Positions 8,232-15,870 of a stretch of DNA of 17,294 nucleotides are shown piece by piece; the first letter of the stretch is position 1; each line of letters opens with the position of its first letter. The stretch is taken from contig CAYWNA010000277.1 of NCBI GenBank assembly GCA_964459305.1, forward strand, positions 1-17,294, read 5' to 3'. Under the pieces are notes generated by a model, which was not told where the DNA came from, did not search any database, and was given only the letters and a program-made list of their open reading frames with translations. The DNA is from CAYWNA01 sp964459305. Lineage in GTDB: Bacteria; Planctomycetota; Planctomycetia; Pirellulales; Pirellulaceae. A program made the translations under genes and the position numbers.

Positions 8232-9257
8232 TCATAGGGGATTGTGCCAAGGGCTGTAGTTCCAATTCTGCAACAGATTCATCGCGGCGCGGTCGACGAC
8301 CGGCTTTTGGGGCAAGAGCAGTACTGCATCGAAGCAGGCACCCGCGCTGGCGCCGAGAGTCAGCCGATCCGTACTCACCGCGAGCCTGACGTCCGGGATC
8401 CGATACCAAGCCCAGTGGCCGTATTGCTCACCGAAGTGGGCGAACATCTTGGTGTGCGCGCGGCTCGGACTCGTCCAGTCGGTAAACCCGATCATGGCGG
8501 TCGCCCGCAGCTCGCGGAGCTTGCCGTCATCCAATGAAAGCGTCATGGCCGTGCTGCTTTCCGGCTCCCACCGTGCCCGTAACCAGAGGGCGTACTTGCC
8601 CTCGCCCGGCGTCCTAAGGTTAAACACCAAACGCCCGTCCCCACGGAACAGCATCCCCCGCGCGCCGCTGAGTTCGGCGATCGACATCGCCGCCACGTTC
8701 CCGTCGGTCCTGTCGGCCTGCTCGGCTTCGCGGACTAGCGCAGCGGGGGTGACCAGAACTTGCGCCGTCACCCGGCGCGGCGGATTCGATCCGTCCACGA
8801 CCACGTCAAACGCCTCGACGTCGCCCTCACTTACCGCGACGGGCCGAAGCGCAAACTCCGCGTCGGCAGACCTCGTCGGACCACGCTCGACAGCCTTCCT
8901 CCCGGGTTGACTTGTCCAACCGTCCGGCAGGTTTTCCAACGATACGTCGTCAGACAGAGGCCGGCCCTCCAGCGCTACCTTCACCGGAACCTCATCTCCC
9001 GGCGCCACGACGAAAAGATCCCTGTGTGCCTCGTCGCCATTGAGGTAGTAGCTGATCGTGCTAAGCGATACGCCCAGCTCGCTCCGGTGACGCTCGGTCC
9101 ATCGGCAGGTTGTCGTGACGGGCACGCTGGGCGGTCCACCCACGAAAGTGATGTGGTTCTCTCCACGTGAGAGCTTTCCCGGTAACGCCAGGGGCGACGC
9201 GACTAACGTGCTTCGGACCTTCAGCCCGCTGACGGTCGCACGGCTGCCTGCGGCCAA
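8232..9257 (-). CDS. C-terminal part of the frameshifted giant exported protein (jelly-roll-like module)
   Basis: A frame of about 341 residues, with TTG at 9257 as the first possible start. I read it as the 3' portion of the upstream gene rather than an independent gene. The frame is open beyond 9257 up to the GGG at 9288-9290, where its sense (GRYAYWLKVELAAGS) joins smoothly to the upstream protein (SVSLLKEVT) if one base is dropped. No ribosome site or signal peptide is seen at the TTG. The content is beta-rich: a segment with ENHITFVGG, a domain around APGDEVPVKVALEG, and a C-terminal jelly-roll or carbohydrate-binding-like module (GEGKYALWLRARWEP, LSLDDGKL, HWAWYRIPDVRL) ending LLPQKP..NWNYSPWHNPL. 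No catalytic motif is visible. The function of this module is probably binding or structural. Confidence 0.7.
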   Translation of the reverse strand: MAAGSRATVSGLKVRSTLVASPLALPGKLSRGENHITFVGGPPSVPVTTTCRWTERHRSELGVSLSTISYYLNGDEAHRDLFVVAPGDEVPVKVALEGRPLSDDVSLENLPDGWTSQPGRKAVERGPTRSADAEFALRPVAVSEGDVEAFDVVVDGSNPPRRVTAQVLVTPAALVREAEQADRTDGNVAAMSIAELSGARGMLFRGDGRLVFNLRTPGEGKYALWLRARWEPESSTAMTLSLDDGKLRELRATAMIGFTDWTSPSRAHTKMFAHFGEQYGHWAWYRIPDVRLAVSTDRLTLGASAGACFDAVLLLPQKPVVDRAAMNLLQNWNYSPWHNPL

Positions 9258-9258
9258 T

Positions 9259-12200
9259 TCAACCTTCAGCCAATAGGCGTACCGGCCGGGTCACCTCTTT
9301 GAGTAAACTCACGCTGAACGGGCCGTTTGGCCGGGCACTCCGCCATGCCTCGGTCCAGTTCTTGCCCTCGTCGAAAGACAGAGACAGCCTGATCGCTCCG
9401 GCCGCCTCGGCAGCGCAGACGCCATGGACTGTGGCGTCGGAGAAAATGTAAGGACAGTGAGCTCGATAGACCAACGCGGCGGGTTCGGCCGGATTCTTCG
9501 CGCACAGCACGGAATCATGGTCGGCCGTCCTTTGGACCTGTGCGTTTTTTAGCACCGTGGCCGCACCTCCGCCGGTCGGTTCGTAGACGATGGCCCCGTT
9601 GCCAAAGTAAGGTGGCACCTTGCCCAGGGGAATCGACCGCCGATCGCCCGTGATTTCGAACCACCGGCCCTCGTTGTGCCAGCAGACGCTCGCGCGCTCG
9701 CCTGGCCGCAGGGGAAAGTCCATCGAGTGTGGCCGCTCGGCCGAACCGAATCGCGCCCGGCTGACGCGCCCCCGGATCCCCGACCTCACGCCGTCGCCCT
9801 GGCGGAGTTTGAGGTACAGGTCGTCTTCAAACGTTCGGCGGCTAGCCACGGTGGCGTTGTCGCGGTTGAGCCAGTATTTGCGCGGCGACAGGTCGAACAG
9901 CCGCCAGCTCCCGCCGTAGAATGCCTGCTGAAACTGATGGTGTGTCCCCGACGCATCGTTGGATGAGATTCCGGCGCTCAGGAACAGCTTCCGCAGTGTG
10001 TGGTTCAGCGGTCCGCATTGGTCGAACGCGTAGATGTTCACCGCCTTCAGAAGCGTGTAAGAGACACGGCTGCGGTGTCTCGTGGGTAGCGTTTCGCAGA
10101 AGTGCGCGTCGTAGTAGTTGCTGATCGCCAGCGCGTACCGCATTACCTCGAATGCCTTTTGTTCGTCATTTGTCGCATCGGAGGCCAGAGTGGCGGCGAG
10201 GCTTGCGGCGCTGAATGGCACCACGTTGTCGTTAGCCCGCCAGCGCGGCAGCAAGGTCGTTTTCTCAGACGAGCCCTCCGTTCGCTCGAATGTGACCGAC
10301 CGCATTATCGGCTCGTGGTCGCCGCCCACCGTCAGCAAGAAGCCCTTGTCGTCCGCCGTGACAGTCCGCTGGTGTTGCCGCGGTCGATACTCAACGAACC
10401 GCGGGTCGGGCGGGCGGCGAACGGGCCACGTCACTGGAAGACGATTCTCTACATGGTTCTTCTCGAATAGCTCGTCCGAGGCGTGGGGCTTGACCAGAAC
10501 CATGCGTCGGTCGATTTTGCCGCCCTGGAACGTCTCCAGCGGTGCCTTCTCGTTGCGGCGAGGCAACTCGCAGGCAAAGTGCCCACGCACAAACTGGTCG
10601 TCCGAATCATGCACTCCGTGACGCTCATTCTCGAAATGAAACAGGGCCCGGGTGTGCTGATCCACCGAGAACTCCTGGCGGCTGGGCACGAAACGGCCGT
10701 CGTAACGGACGATGTCCGAAATGCGGAACTCGTCCAACACCGCTTCCGCCCCTCGGTCTTCACTGCAATCCTTATCTCCGCCGATAAACGCTTGCATAGG
10801 CATGCTTCGGCAGTCCGATTCTGAGATGCCGATACCGGGCTCCTTCTCCTTGTCGTCTGGCACCAGGCTACTCGGCCACGGACGATCGTACGGGCCTTCG
10901 GTGGCAATGAGTTTTCCGTCCACGAAAAGTTGAAGATGGGCCTTGGGAAAATCCCAGGTTGCGGCAACGTGATGACCTCGTCCGGCCTGCAATCGCACCG
11001 GCCCGCGCACGGTCCGCAGCTTGCGGCCCGCATCGGCGATCGTAAACTCAAGATGACTCTTTCCATCGACGAGCAGTCTCCGCAAGCGAGATTGCAGACG
11101 GTGCCCATAGGCGACCGAATCGAAAAAGACCCGCTCGCCAAGGTCCTCGGCGTCCCACATCGGGCGGCACCAGAACTCCAGAGTCCCCGCCTCCAGACCC
11201 CAGTGTACCGATCGTGCGTCTGGGTTGTACATTCCGGCGGTCAGCGTACCCACCGAAGCGCCGTTGAAGGCCAATCGCCGCTGGCCGGTGAACCGGAATC
11301 CGCGGTTCAGGGGCGCCTCCTCCAGCGTTCCTTCCACGAAACCGGCCCCCGTCTCCGCCGGCCAGGTCCACCGCTCGCCCGGGCGAAGCACCACGCGGTC
11401 CAGCCAGATCGTGAAGAAAGACTCGGGGCCTGTCACGGTCCGGCGCGTGTCCGCATCGCGCACGGTGCACCGCATCCGCACCTTCACGTTCACGCTGGCA
11501 GCCTCCGGGTTCAATCGGCCCCGCTCCGAGAACTGGACAAGCTGACCTTCGGCCAACTCGATCGTCAGCCAGCGCGACTGCACAGCGAATTCCAGGATCC
11601 GCGACCCGTCCGTGCGGAACTGCTCCAATTCGATCGAGACAGGGGCGCCGTAGGCAGCGTGCTCGGCCAACAAGTCGCACTCAAACGCCACCTCCTGCCC
11701 AGCGAACTTGCGCACGTCAATCCTCTGTGCAACGGTCACCTCACGGCCGGCATCCTCACGCGTCTTCTCGTCGACCACTACCGCGAGGGACTGCCGGCCG
11801 CTGGTGTGGGCGAATCGCGCCAGGCGAATCAGCTCCTTCGGCGTTGTGGTCCAGCCCTTCGGCAGGCCGTCGGCCTCGTCCTCGAAACTGTGGTTGGCCA
11901 GCAAGTTCTCGGGTGGCAGCAGATCTGCCTTACACTTCCGCGTCTTCAAATGCTGATCCTTGGTGCCGAAATAGATGTCATACGCGCCAACCTCCCCGAT
12001 CTTCGGCCGAGCGATCCAGGTCAGATAGCTCTGCTGGCGGCCCACACGGGCGTCGAACTCCGCCCGGCAGGCAAAGGGCACCTCGCGTCCGGGCCCATCG
12101 TCAGCCCGCTCGACGATCCGCAGTGACCCTGGATCGAACTGGCCAGCGATGCCGCCCCGTTCCAGCAGCAAAGGAAAGTCGATGGCGACTTCCACCGGTC

Positions 12201-12519
12201 GCGGCGCGTCGTCGCGCCATGGAGTCGAGCGTGCCACCGTGGTGCGAAAATGCCAGTCCGGATTCCACCAACCGCCCTCATCGGCAGCGGTCGCCACCGA
12301 GCAAGCCGTTAGGGCGCAGAGAATCGCAGTCGCGATTCTATTCTGCCCGCCGTTGCGATTGACGCGTAGCCCGAAGCGTAAGCGAGGACGTAACACATTA
12401 CCTCGCTCACGCTTCGGGTTCCTATGAAATGCGTCAGACTTGACCGCGGGCCGTATAGTACTCATAGCCTTGGCAATCACAAAGGGCAGCATGCTCACAG
12501 GTTTGGTCGAAGACATCAT
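9259..12519 (-). CDS. Giant exported protein with DUF2341-like, LamG and transglutaminase-like domains (frameshifted 3' end)
   Basis: This protein of 1086 residues ends early at TGA 9259-9261 because of a frameshift at 9288-9290; the restored length is about 1,430. ATG at 12519 has GGAG 6 bases upstream; ATG at 12531 adds four residues. Export signal: residues about 61-79 (ATAILCALTACSVATA), with either a cut before Ala79/Asp80 or an LTAC lipobox at Cys73. Modules: about 82-185 DUF2341-like (WWNPDWHFRT...GAYDIYFGTKD); about 200-390 jelly-roll binding-like (NLLANHSFE..LPKGW); about 440-630 LamG/concanavalin-like (TLEFWCRPMW, HHVAATWD, LFVDGK, LDEFRISDIVRYDGRF); about 800-890 transglutaminase-like with Cys835 (QCGPLNH), His860/861 (THHQFQQAFYGG) and Asp876 (RLFDLSP). 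Residues about 34-50 come from a palindromic repeat lying between start and signal core, an unusually long n-region. It probably acts outside the cytoplasm on polymers or cell-surface protein. Both function and substrate are inference. Confidence 0.75.
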   Translation of the reverse strand: MMSSTKPVSMLPFVIAKAMSTIRPAVKSDAFHRNPKRERGNVLRPRLRFGLRVNRNGGQNRIATAILCALTACSVATAADEGGWWNPDWHFRTTVARSTPWRDDAPRPVEVAIDFPLLLERGGIAGQFDPGSLRIVERADDGPGREVPFACRAEFDARVGRQQSYLTWIARPKIGEVGAYDIYFGTKDQHLKTRKCKADLLPPENLLANHSFEDEADGLPKGWTTTPKELIRLARFAHTSGRQSLAVVVDEKTREDAGREVTVAQRIDVRKFAGQEVAFECDLLAEHAAYGAPVSIELEQFRTDGSRILEFAVQSRWLTIELAEGQLVQFSERGRLNPEAASVNVKVRMRCTVRDADTRRTVTGPESFFTIWLDRVVLRPGERWTWPAETGAGFVEGTLEEAPLNRGFRFTGQRRLAFNGASVGTLTAGMYNPDARSVHWGLEAGTLEFWCRPMWDAEDLGERVFFDSVAYGHRLQSRLRRLLVDGKSHLEFTIADAGRKLRTVRGPVRLQAGRGHHVAATWDFPKAHLQLFVDGKLIATEGPYDRPWPSSLVPDDKEKEPGIGISESDCRSMPMQAFIGGDKDCSEDRGAEAVLDEFRISDIVRYDGRFVPSRQEFSVDQHTRALFHFENERHGVHDSDDQFVRGHFACELPRRNEKAPLETFQGGKIDRRMVLVKPHASDELFEKNHVENRLPVTWPVRRPPDPRFVEYRPRQHQRTVTADDKGFLLTVGGDHEPIMRSVTFERTEGSSEKTTLLPRWRANDNVVPFSAASLAATLASDATNDEQKAFEVMRYALAISNYYDAHFCETLPTRHRSRVSYTLLKAVNIYAFDQCGPLNHTLRKLFLSAGISSNDASGTHHQFQQAFYGGSWRLFDLSPRKYWLNRDNATVASRRTFEDDLYLKLRQGDGVRSGIRGRVSRARFGSAERPHSMDFPLRPGERASVCWHNEGRWFEITGDRRSIPLGKVPPYFGNGAIVYEPTGGGAATVLKNAQVQRTADHDSVLCAKNPAEPAALVYRAHCPYIFSDATVHGVCAAEAAGAIRLSLSFDEGKNWTEAWRSARPNGPFSVSLLKEVTRPVRLLAEG
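12362..12425. repeat. Palindromic planctomycete-type repeat (CCCGAAGCGT...), inside coding sequence
   Basis: The arms 12370-12387 (CCCGAAGCGTAAGCGAGG) and 12401-12418 (CCTCGCTCACGCTTCGGG) are reverse complements at 17 of 18 positions, with a 13-base loop. Read on the minus strand it encodes RNPKRERG followed by RPRLRFG. This short string turns up in many unrelated planctomycete proteins, as expected of a dispersed palindromic element (recollection, not checked here). Here it sits between the start codon and the hydrophobic core of the export signal of the LamG/transglutaminase-like protein and keeps the frame open. Confidence 0.8.
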
Positions 12520-12537
12520 GAGAGACTCCATTGGTAC

Positions 12538-12693
12538 TCAGAATCGCTCCGCCCTCGTGCGGTCCAGAGCGCTACGCAAATGAACAAGCATTTCGTCCGT
12601 GTTCGCACCGTCAACCGAGTCGGCACCGCCAGCCGAACCGCCGAGCATGAGAGCAACAAGCATCACCCCCGCGATGTTTCCGTGACGTCCCAT
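12538..12693 (-). CDS. Small exported hypothetical protein (51 aa)
   Basis: A short ORF from ATG 12693 to TGA 12538 with GAAGG 7 bases before the start. The N-terminus is a textbook signal peptide: basic MGRHGN, hydrophobic core GVMLVALMLGG, then small residues SAGGA before DS. The mature part is only about 26 residues (...NTDEMLVHLRSALDRTRAERF), mostly one amphipathic helix. It ends 6 to 18 bases before the start of the giant LamG/transglutaminase-like gene, so the two are probably co-transcribed. I recognise no family. It may be a real micro-protein or the surviving 5' end of a longer exported protein that has since been lost. Signal-peptide composition and the ribosome site argue against chance. 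Confidence 0.5.
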   Translation of the reverse strand: MGRHGNIAGVMLVALMLGGSAGGADSVDGANTDEMLVHLRSALDRTRAERF

Positions 12694-13315
12694 GGTTTGA
12701 CCTTCGTATCGCATGTTCGCAACCCCTGGATATGTGAGTGGACGTGTCCCGCCGGGACGGCGAGGCTAGAATGAAAACAGAAATCAGGGCCGTGATTCCT
12801 TCAATCACACATCGCGGGATTGTCGGTTACCGCGGTCATGTTGATGTAGAAAAATTCTGGGGCGCAAGCTTCAAGACATACTCACCGGCGTTCAGCTCGA
12901 AGGCCTGCAATCGGGTCCGAAGCTGCTTCCGGTTGTACGAAAACGGGAATTGACCGGAGGGCAGTATACCAAAGGTCAACCGACCGAGAGAAGTACCGGG
13001 CGAAGGCAACAGAGCACGTGGTGACAAACCGTGGGGAGCTTCGTCCGTCGCAATCGAATAGTTCACTGACTGACGTCGCGCGTGGCCACATCAGAAATAG
13101 GGTCATTTGTTGCGACCGCCAGAACATCGTCGTTTCTTGCGTCGGTGTGAACACCGCCGCGCGCAAGTCGGTCGGGTTTCGATCAAGCTGTGGGGGCGAC
13201 CTCCGCGCGTTACGGGCATTCGTTTGCTGCAATGTGCGTCTTGTGTCATCAGACCAGCAGTTGCGAAAGCCTGGCAGAATCTGCTTTGGTGAAGGGTTGG
13301 GGGACTAGGAGCTGG
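12694..13315. other. 622-base intergenic stretch without a convincing gene
   Basis: Several frames of 60-116 codons exist here on both strands, but none has a recognisable domain, a good ribosome site or consistent coding composition. What can be seen is one copy of a 17-base repeat (13190-13206) and an isolated minus-strand TGGTATACT (12963-12971) that could be an extended -10 pointing toward the small exported ORF, although that would leave a leader of about 270 bases. No tRNA fold, long hairpin or T-rich terminator was found. Confidence 0.5.
13190..13206. repeat. Copy 1 of a 17-base direct repeat (GTGGGGGCGACCTCCGC)
   Basis: It is identical to 14340-14356 and in the same orientation; after two differing bases both copies continue with GTTA. 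Both copies lie in the two gene-poor stretches that flank the SH3-TPR gene. Confidence 0.7.
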
Positions 13316-14107
13316 CTAGTTCTTCGGTTCTTGTCGATATGGCTCGCCGGATTTGTAGAGTTGGAGTCTTGACCTCAAATCGTCGTTCCACTCAACGGGA
13401 AACATGGAAAGGGCTTTCTCTTGCCACTTGATAGCTTGCGGGAAATCACCGGCTTCGGCGTAGGCGGCAGCAAGTGTTTCGATGTACCCGGGGTACTTCC
13501 ACTCATCCAGTTCACATGCCTCTGTTGCATGTTGGACGGCTATTTTCCCGTCTCGATACCGTGAGCCTCGGCAGGTGGCTCGAAGCCACGCAATGCTGTT
13601 GTATGCCCCTGCGAGTTTCGGATCGATTCGGATTGCTTCACTGCAATCGGCAATGGCTCTCTCGAAATCGCCCACTCGATTCCGCACCTCGCCACGATTG
13701 TCGTAGGCCAATGCGAATCCCGGATCGAGTCGAATTGCCTCGTTGAGGTCTGAAATGCAAGAGTCGCATTCGCCTCTCGCTTCCCAAATCTTCGCACGGG
13801 CAAAGTAATCACGGGCGTCTGCATTTCGATTGATCGCATTCGTGAAGTACCTCAACGCACGGTCGAAAGGCATCACATCCCTTCTGAGAATCCAGCCGCT
13901 CTTCCCTTTCCATCGAACCAGAAAGTAGTTCTCATTCACGTCATCGACACGAACAAGCTGCCCCCTGCCCACCGTCGCTACCACCGAACTGCGGCTCATC
14001 AACTTCGCTTCACCGTTCGCAACGACAACAACAGTATCGCCGACCTTCTGTGCAAGGACACTGGAAGCCACCAACCAGACCACGGCAAAGGTGCCTGCTT
14101 TGTCCAT
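13316..14107 (-). CDS. Exported SH3-like and tetratricopeptide-repeat protein
   Basis: A 263-residue protein. Residues 1-19 form a signal peptide (MDKAGTFAVVWLVASSVLA, cut before Gln20). Residues 20-78 look like a bacterial SH3-type domain (VGDTVVVVANGEAKLM, then YFLVRWKGKSGWI). Residues about 84-238 hold roughly four TPR units (SDLNEAIRLDPGFALAYDNRGEV, DFERAIADCSEAIRIDP, and a last unit with TLAAAYAEAGDFPQAIKWQEKAL). The stretch YRDGKIAVQHATEACEL.EWK before the last TPR is a combination commonly seen in planctomycete TPR proteins. TPRs mediate protein-protein contact and the SH3-like domain may bind peptide or cell-wall material, so this is probably a periplasmic scaffold with no enzymatic role. 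The start has AGAGGG 8 bases upstream. It stands alone between two gene-poor stretches. Confidence 0.88.
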   Translation of the reverse strand: MDKAGTFAVVWLVASSVLAQKVGDTVVVVANGEAKLMSRSSVVATVGRGQLVRVDDVNENYFLVRWKGKSGWILRRDVMPFDRALRYFTNAINRNADARDYFARAKIWEARGECDSCISDLNEAIRLDPGFALAYDNRGEVRNRVGDFERAIADCSEAIRIDPKLAGAYNSIAWLRATCRGSRYRDGKIAVQHATEACELDEWKYPGYIETLAAAYAEAGDFPQAIKWQEKALSMFPVEWNDDLRSRLQLYKSGEPYRQEPKN

Positions 14108-14339
14108 CGCTGTTTCCCTCTGAACGAGTCACGAAGGCCGACCAACCATCAGTCTATTGCCCCCACATTGGCGGTGCAAGTTCGCCGGGTTGTCATCGTT
14201 GCGCCACTCCGGCCAAGCTCTGAGTTTCCACGCCTTCATACAGAGAAAATCTTGCGGGGGGGGCTATATCCCGTAGTACCAGAGATGATCTGACTTGAGT
14301 GAGTTGCATCGACGGTGGCAAACGCGTTTCGCCGCGTAG

Positions 14340-14356
14340 GTGGGGGCGACCTCCGC
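14340..14356. repeat. Copy 2 of the 17-base direct repeat (GTGGGGGCGACCTCCGC)
   Basis: Exact match to 13190-13206 in the same orientation, again followed two bases later by GTTA. It lies about 1.15 kb from copy 1, on the other side of the SH3-TPR gene. Confidence 0.7.
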
Positions 14357-14494
14357 AGGTTAGCGAGTAACGCTTCGATGCTTCGGACGATGTGACCGGA
14401 CGCGCGCCAGTTGGTCCGCAGCGGCTCCGAAAAATCCGCCTGTTTTGGGGGTTCTCATAAAACGTATGGCCCGATGACGTTTTCTGTCCAATGC

Positions 14495-14521
14495 GGGGGC
14501 GCGGCTTCGCTTCAAGCCCCC
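14495..14521. other. GC-rich nested hairpin
   Basis: GGGGGC at 14495-14500 pairs with GCCCCC at 14516-14521. The enclosed bases contain a smaller GCG-GCTT-CGC hairpin. There is no T tract on either strand worth calling an intrinsic terminator, so its role is unknown; it could be a remnant of a palindromic repeat. Confidence 0.4.
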
Positions 14522-14733
14522 TTCAGCGTTCCGGCCGTACCCACGCCTGATTCCGTGCCCAGCCAGCGGCGATTGAGGCATGGTCGGGGATGGCGGGGCC
14601 GGAGAAGTGAGGTTCCGCTACTGCTATCAGCACAACGAACGTCGTCCGAAATCTATCCGGCTGGTGCGCGTGAACTCCGGATTTTCAAGGAGTTTGGATG
14701 TGGGCTGGGCGCCCTGACCCAACGCCATCGGTA

Positions 14734-15825
14734 TCACCTGTAGTTGCGACAGGCCTCGACGTAGGCCTCGATGTTTTCCCACGGCACTTCCGGTTCCAGC
14801 ATGTGCGTCGGGCAACAGAGCAGGCCACCTTGCTCGCCCACTGCATCCAGATTCCGTTTTACCGTGTCCTTCACTTCCTGCGGCGTGGCAAAGGGCATCG
14901 TGGTTTGCGTGCCCAGGGAGCCGTTGAAAGATAGCGAGTCCTTGTGCTGCGAGAAGATTTCCATCACGTCCATGCATTCCGGTTGCACGGGATTCAGTAC
15001 GTCAATTCCCGCAGCGACGAGCTCGGGAATCAACTCCGTCACGTGCCCGCAGGAATGGTACTGGATAATCACGTCCGGCTTGACGGCTTTTGCGGAGTCA
15101 ATGACCTTCTTCAGACGGGGTTGCAGCCAGGCCTTGTACATACCCCGGGACATCATGATCGTTTCCTGCATGCCGACGTCATCACCCAGGGCGATGATAT
15201 CGGCGCCGGCCGCGGCATATTTCTTTGCCCTGAAGCACGCCAGGTCCGTTATCTTGTCCAGCAGGAATACCGCCTTCTCGTCCTCCATGGCCATCTCGGT
15301 CATGAGGGTCTCCATTCGCCGCATGTACCACGCGGTTTCCCAGATCGTGCATTCCATCCATATGTGGGCCGCGAGCCCCTTTTCGTGAATCGCGGCGATC
15401 TCCGAATCCAGGTACGACCAGTCTGCCTTCTCGAAATCCGGCCAGGGATATTCCTGGAGTTGTTCCAGGCTGTCAAGTCTCTCCTGCGGGTGCCGCATGT
15501 GTGTCATGTGATGCGCGGCCTCGCCGCCCGGTTCATGGGCAATACCCCATATATCCAATCGGGCACCGTCAGCGATGGGCGGATCGTAATAGAGGTCGTA
15601 ATCCCATGTGCGCTGCGGAACAAACCCTTCGATCTCCGCGATCCATGGGAACCCCGGATCGGTTATCACCTGCATGGGAAACTGAAATACTTCGGCGTAC
15701 TCGCCCTGTCCCGGATACTTCTTCCGGAAAGTCTCCTCCAGTGCGGGGCTCAGATTCAAATGCACGGGCGCATACTCAAACCCGGTTCTTCGATAAAGGC
15801 TCAGCAGATTGTCGCGCGGAGTCAT
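14734..15825 (-). CDS. Uroporphyrinogen decarboxylase (UroD)-like family protein, probable corrinoid/methyl-transfer type
   Basis: A 363-residue cytoplasmic protein with the UroD/MtaA TIM-barrel fold. Visible marks: DLYYDPPIADGARLDIWG in the first third; ALGDDVG (about 212-218) at the strand typical of this superfamily; then HSCGH (257-261) in IIQYHSCGHVTELIPELVAAGIDVLNPVQP, and CCPTH (337-341). The H-x-C-G motif plus a late Cys is the zinc site of MtaA/CmuA-type methyltransferases and is not expected in heme-pathway HemE, so a heme role is unlikely. ATG 15825 is preferred because AGGGAG lies 8 bases upstream; GTG at 15834 is too close to it. The gene follows a GH4 glycosidase by 45 bases on the same strand, suggesting one operon. 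UroD-like genes recur beside sugar-catabolic genes in Planctomycetes and Lentisphaerae (recollection); the substrate is unknown. Confidence 0.85.
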   Translation of the reverse strand: MTPRDNLLSLYRRTGFEYAPVHLNLSPALEETFRKKYPGQGEYAEVFQFPMQVITDPGFPWIAEIEGFVPQRTWDYDLYYDPPIADGARLDIWGIAHEPGGEAAHHMTHMRHPQERLDSLEQLQEYPWPDFEKADWSYLDSEIAAIHEKGLAAHIWMECTIWETAWYMRRMETLMTEMAMEDEKAVFLLDKITDLACFRAKKYAAAGADIIALGDDVGMQETIMMSRGMYKAWLQPRLKKVIDSAKAVKPDVIIQYHSCGHVTELIPELVAAGIDVLNPVQPECMDVMEIFSQHKDSLSFNGSLGTQTTMPFATPQEVKDTVKRNLDAVGEQGGLLCCPTHMLEPEVPWENIEAYVEACRNYR

Positions 15826-15870
15826 GCTCGTCACTCCCTCAGGATCAACGGGGAATTGGTGTTTACTACG

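Larger units (their letters stand above)
14108..14733. other. 626-base intergenic stretch with repeats and a hairpin, no convincing gene
   Basis: It contains a run of eight G (14256-14263), copy 2 of the 17-base repeat, and a GC-rich hairpin (14495-14521). A 45-codon ORF at 14580-14717 on the plus strand (MVGDGGAGEVRFRYCYQHN...) has no ribosome site or recognised family. Base composition and frame use do not look protein-coding. The stretch separates the SH3-TPR gene from the GH4/UroD-like operon. Confidence 0.5.

Noticed and set aside
10930..12126. 398-codon plus-strand open frame opposite the LamG/transglutaminase-like gene
   Set aside because: Low-complexity His/Arg/Leu-rich translation with no domain; the opposite strand has recognisable LamG and DUF2341-like motifs.
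12963..12979. Possible minus-strand promoter (TGGTATACT with nearby TTGACC)
   Set aside because: TTGACC is only a few bases from the -10-like box, so they cannot act together, and the next start is about 270 bases away.
12836..13066. 76-codon minus-strand ORF in the gene-poor stretch
   Set aside because: No domain, no signal peptide and poor start context; overlapping frames on both strands are equally long.
14580..14717. 45-residue plus-strand ORF before the UroD-like gene end (RYCYQHNERRPKS…)
   Set aside because: No ribosome site, no family and no conserved neighbour; kept only as a note in the intergenic entry.
14700..14721. Possible terminator hairpin after the UroD-like gene (TGGGCTGGGCGCCCTGACCCA)
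   Set aside because: The stem is broken by a mismatch and two G-T pairs and has no following T tract.
14734..15825. HemE (heme-pathway uroporphyrinogen decarboxylase)
   Set aside because: The HxCG zinc-type motif and glycosidase neighbourhood fit the MtaA/CmuA-like branch; no heme genes are nearby.
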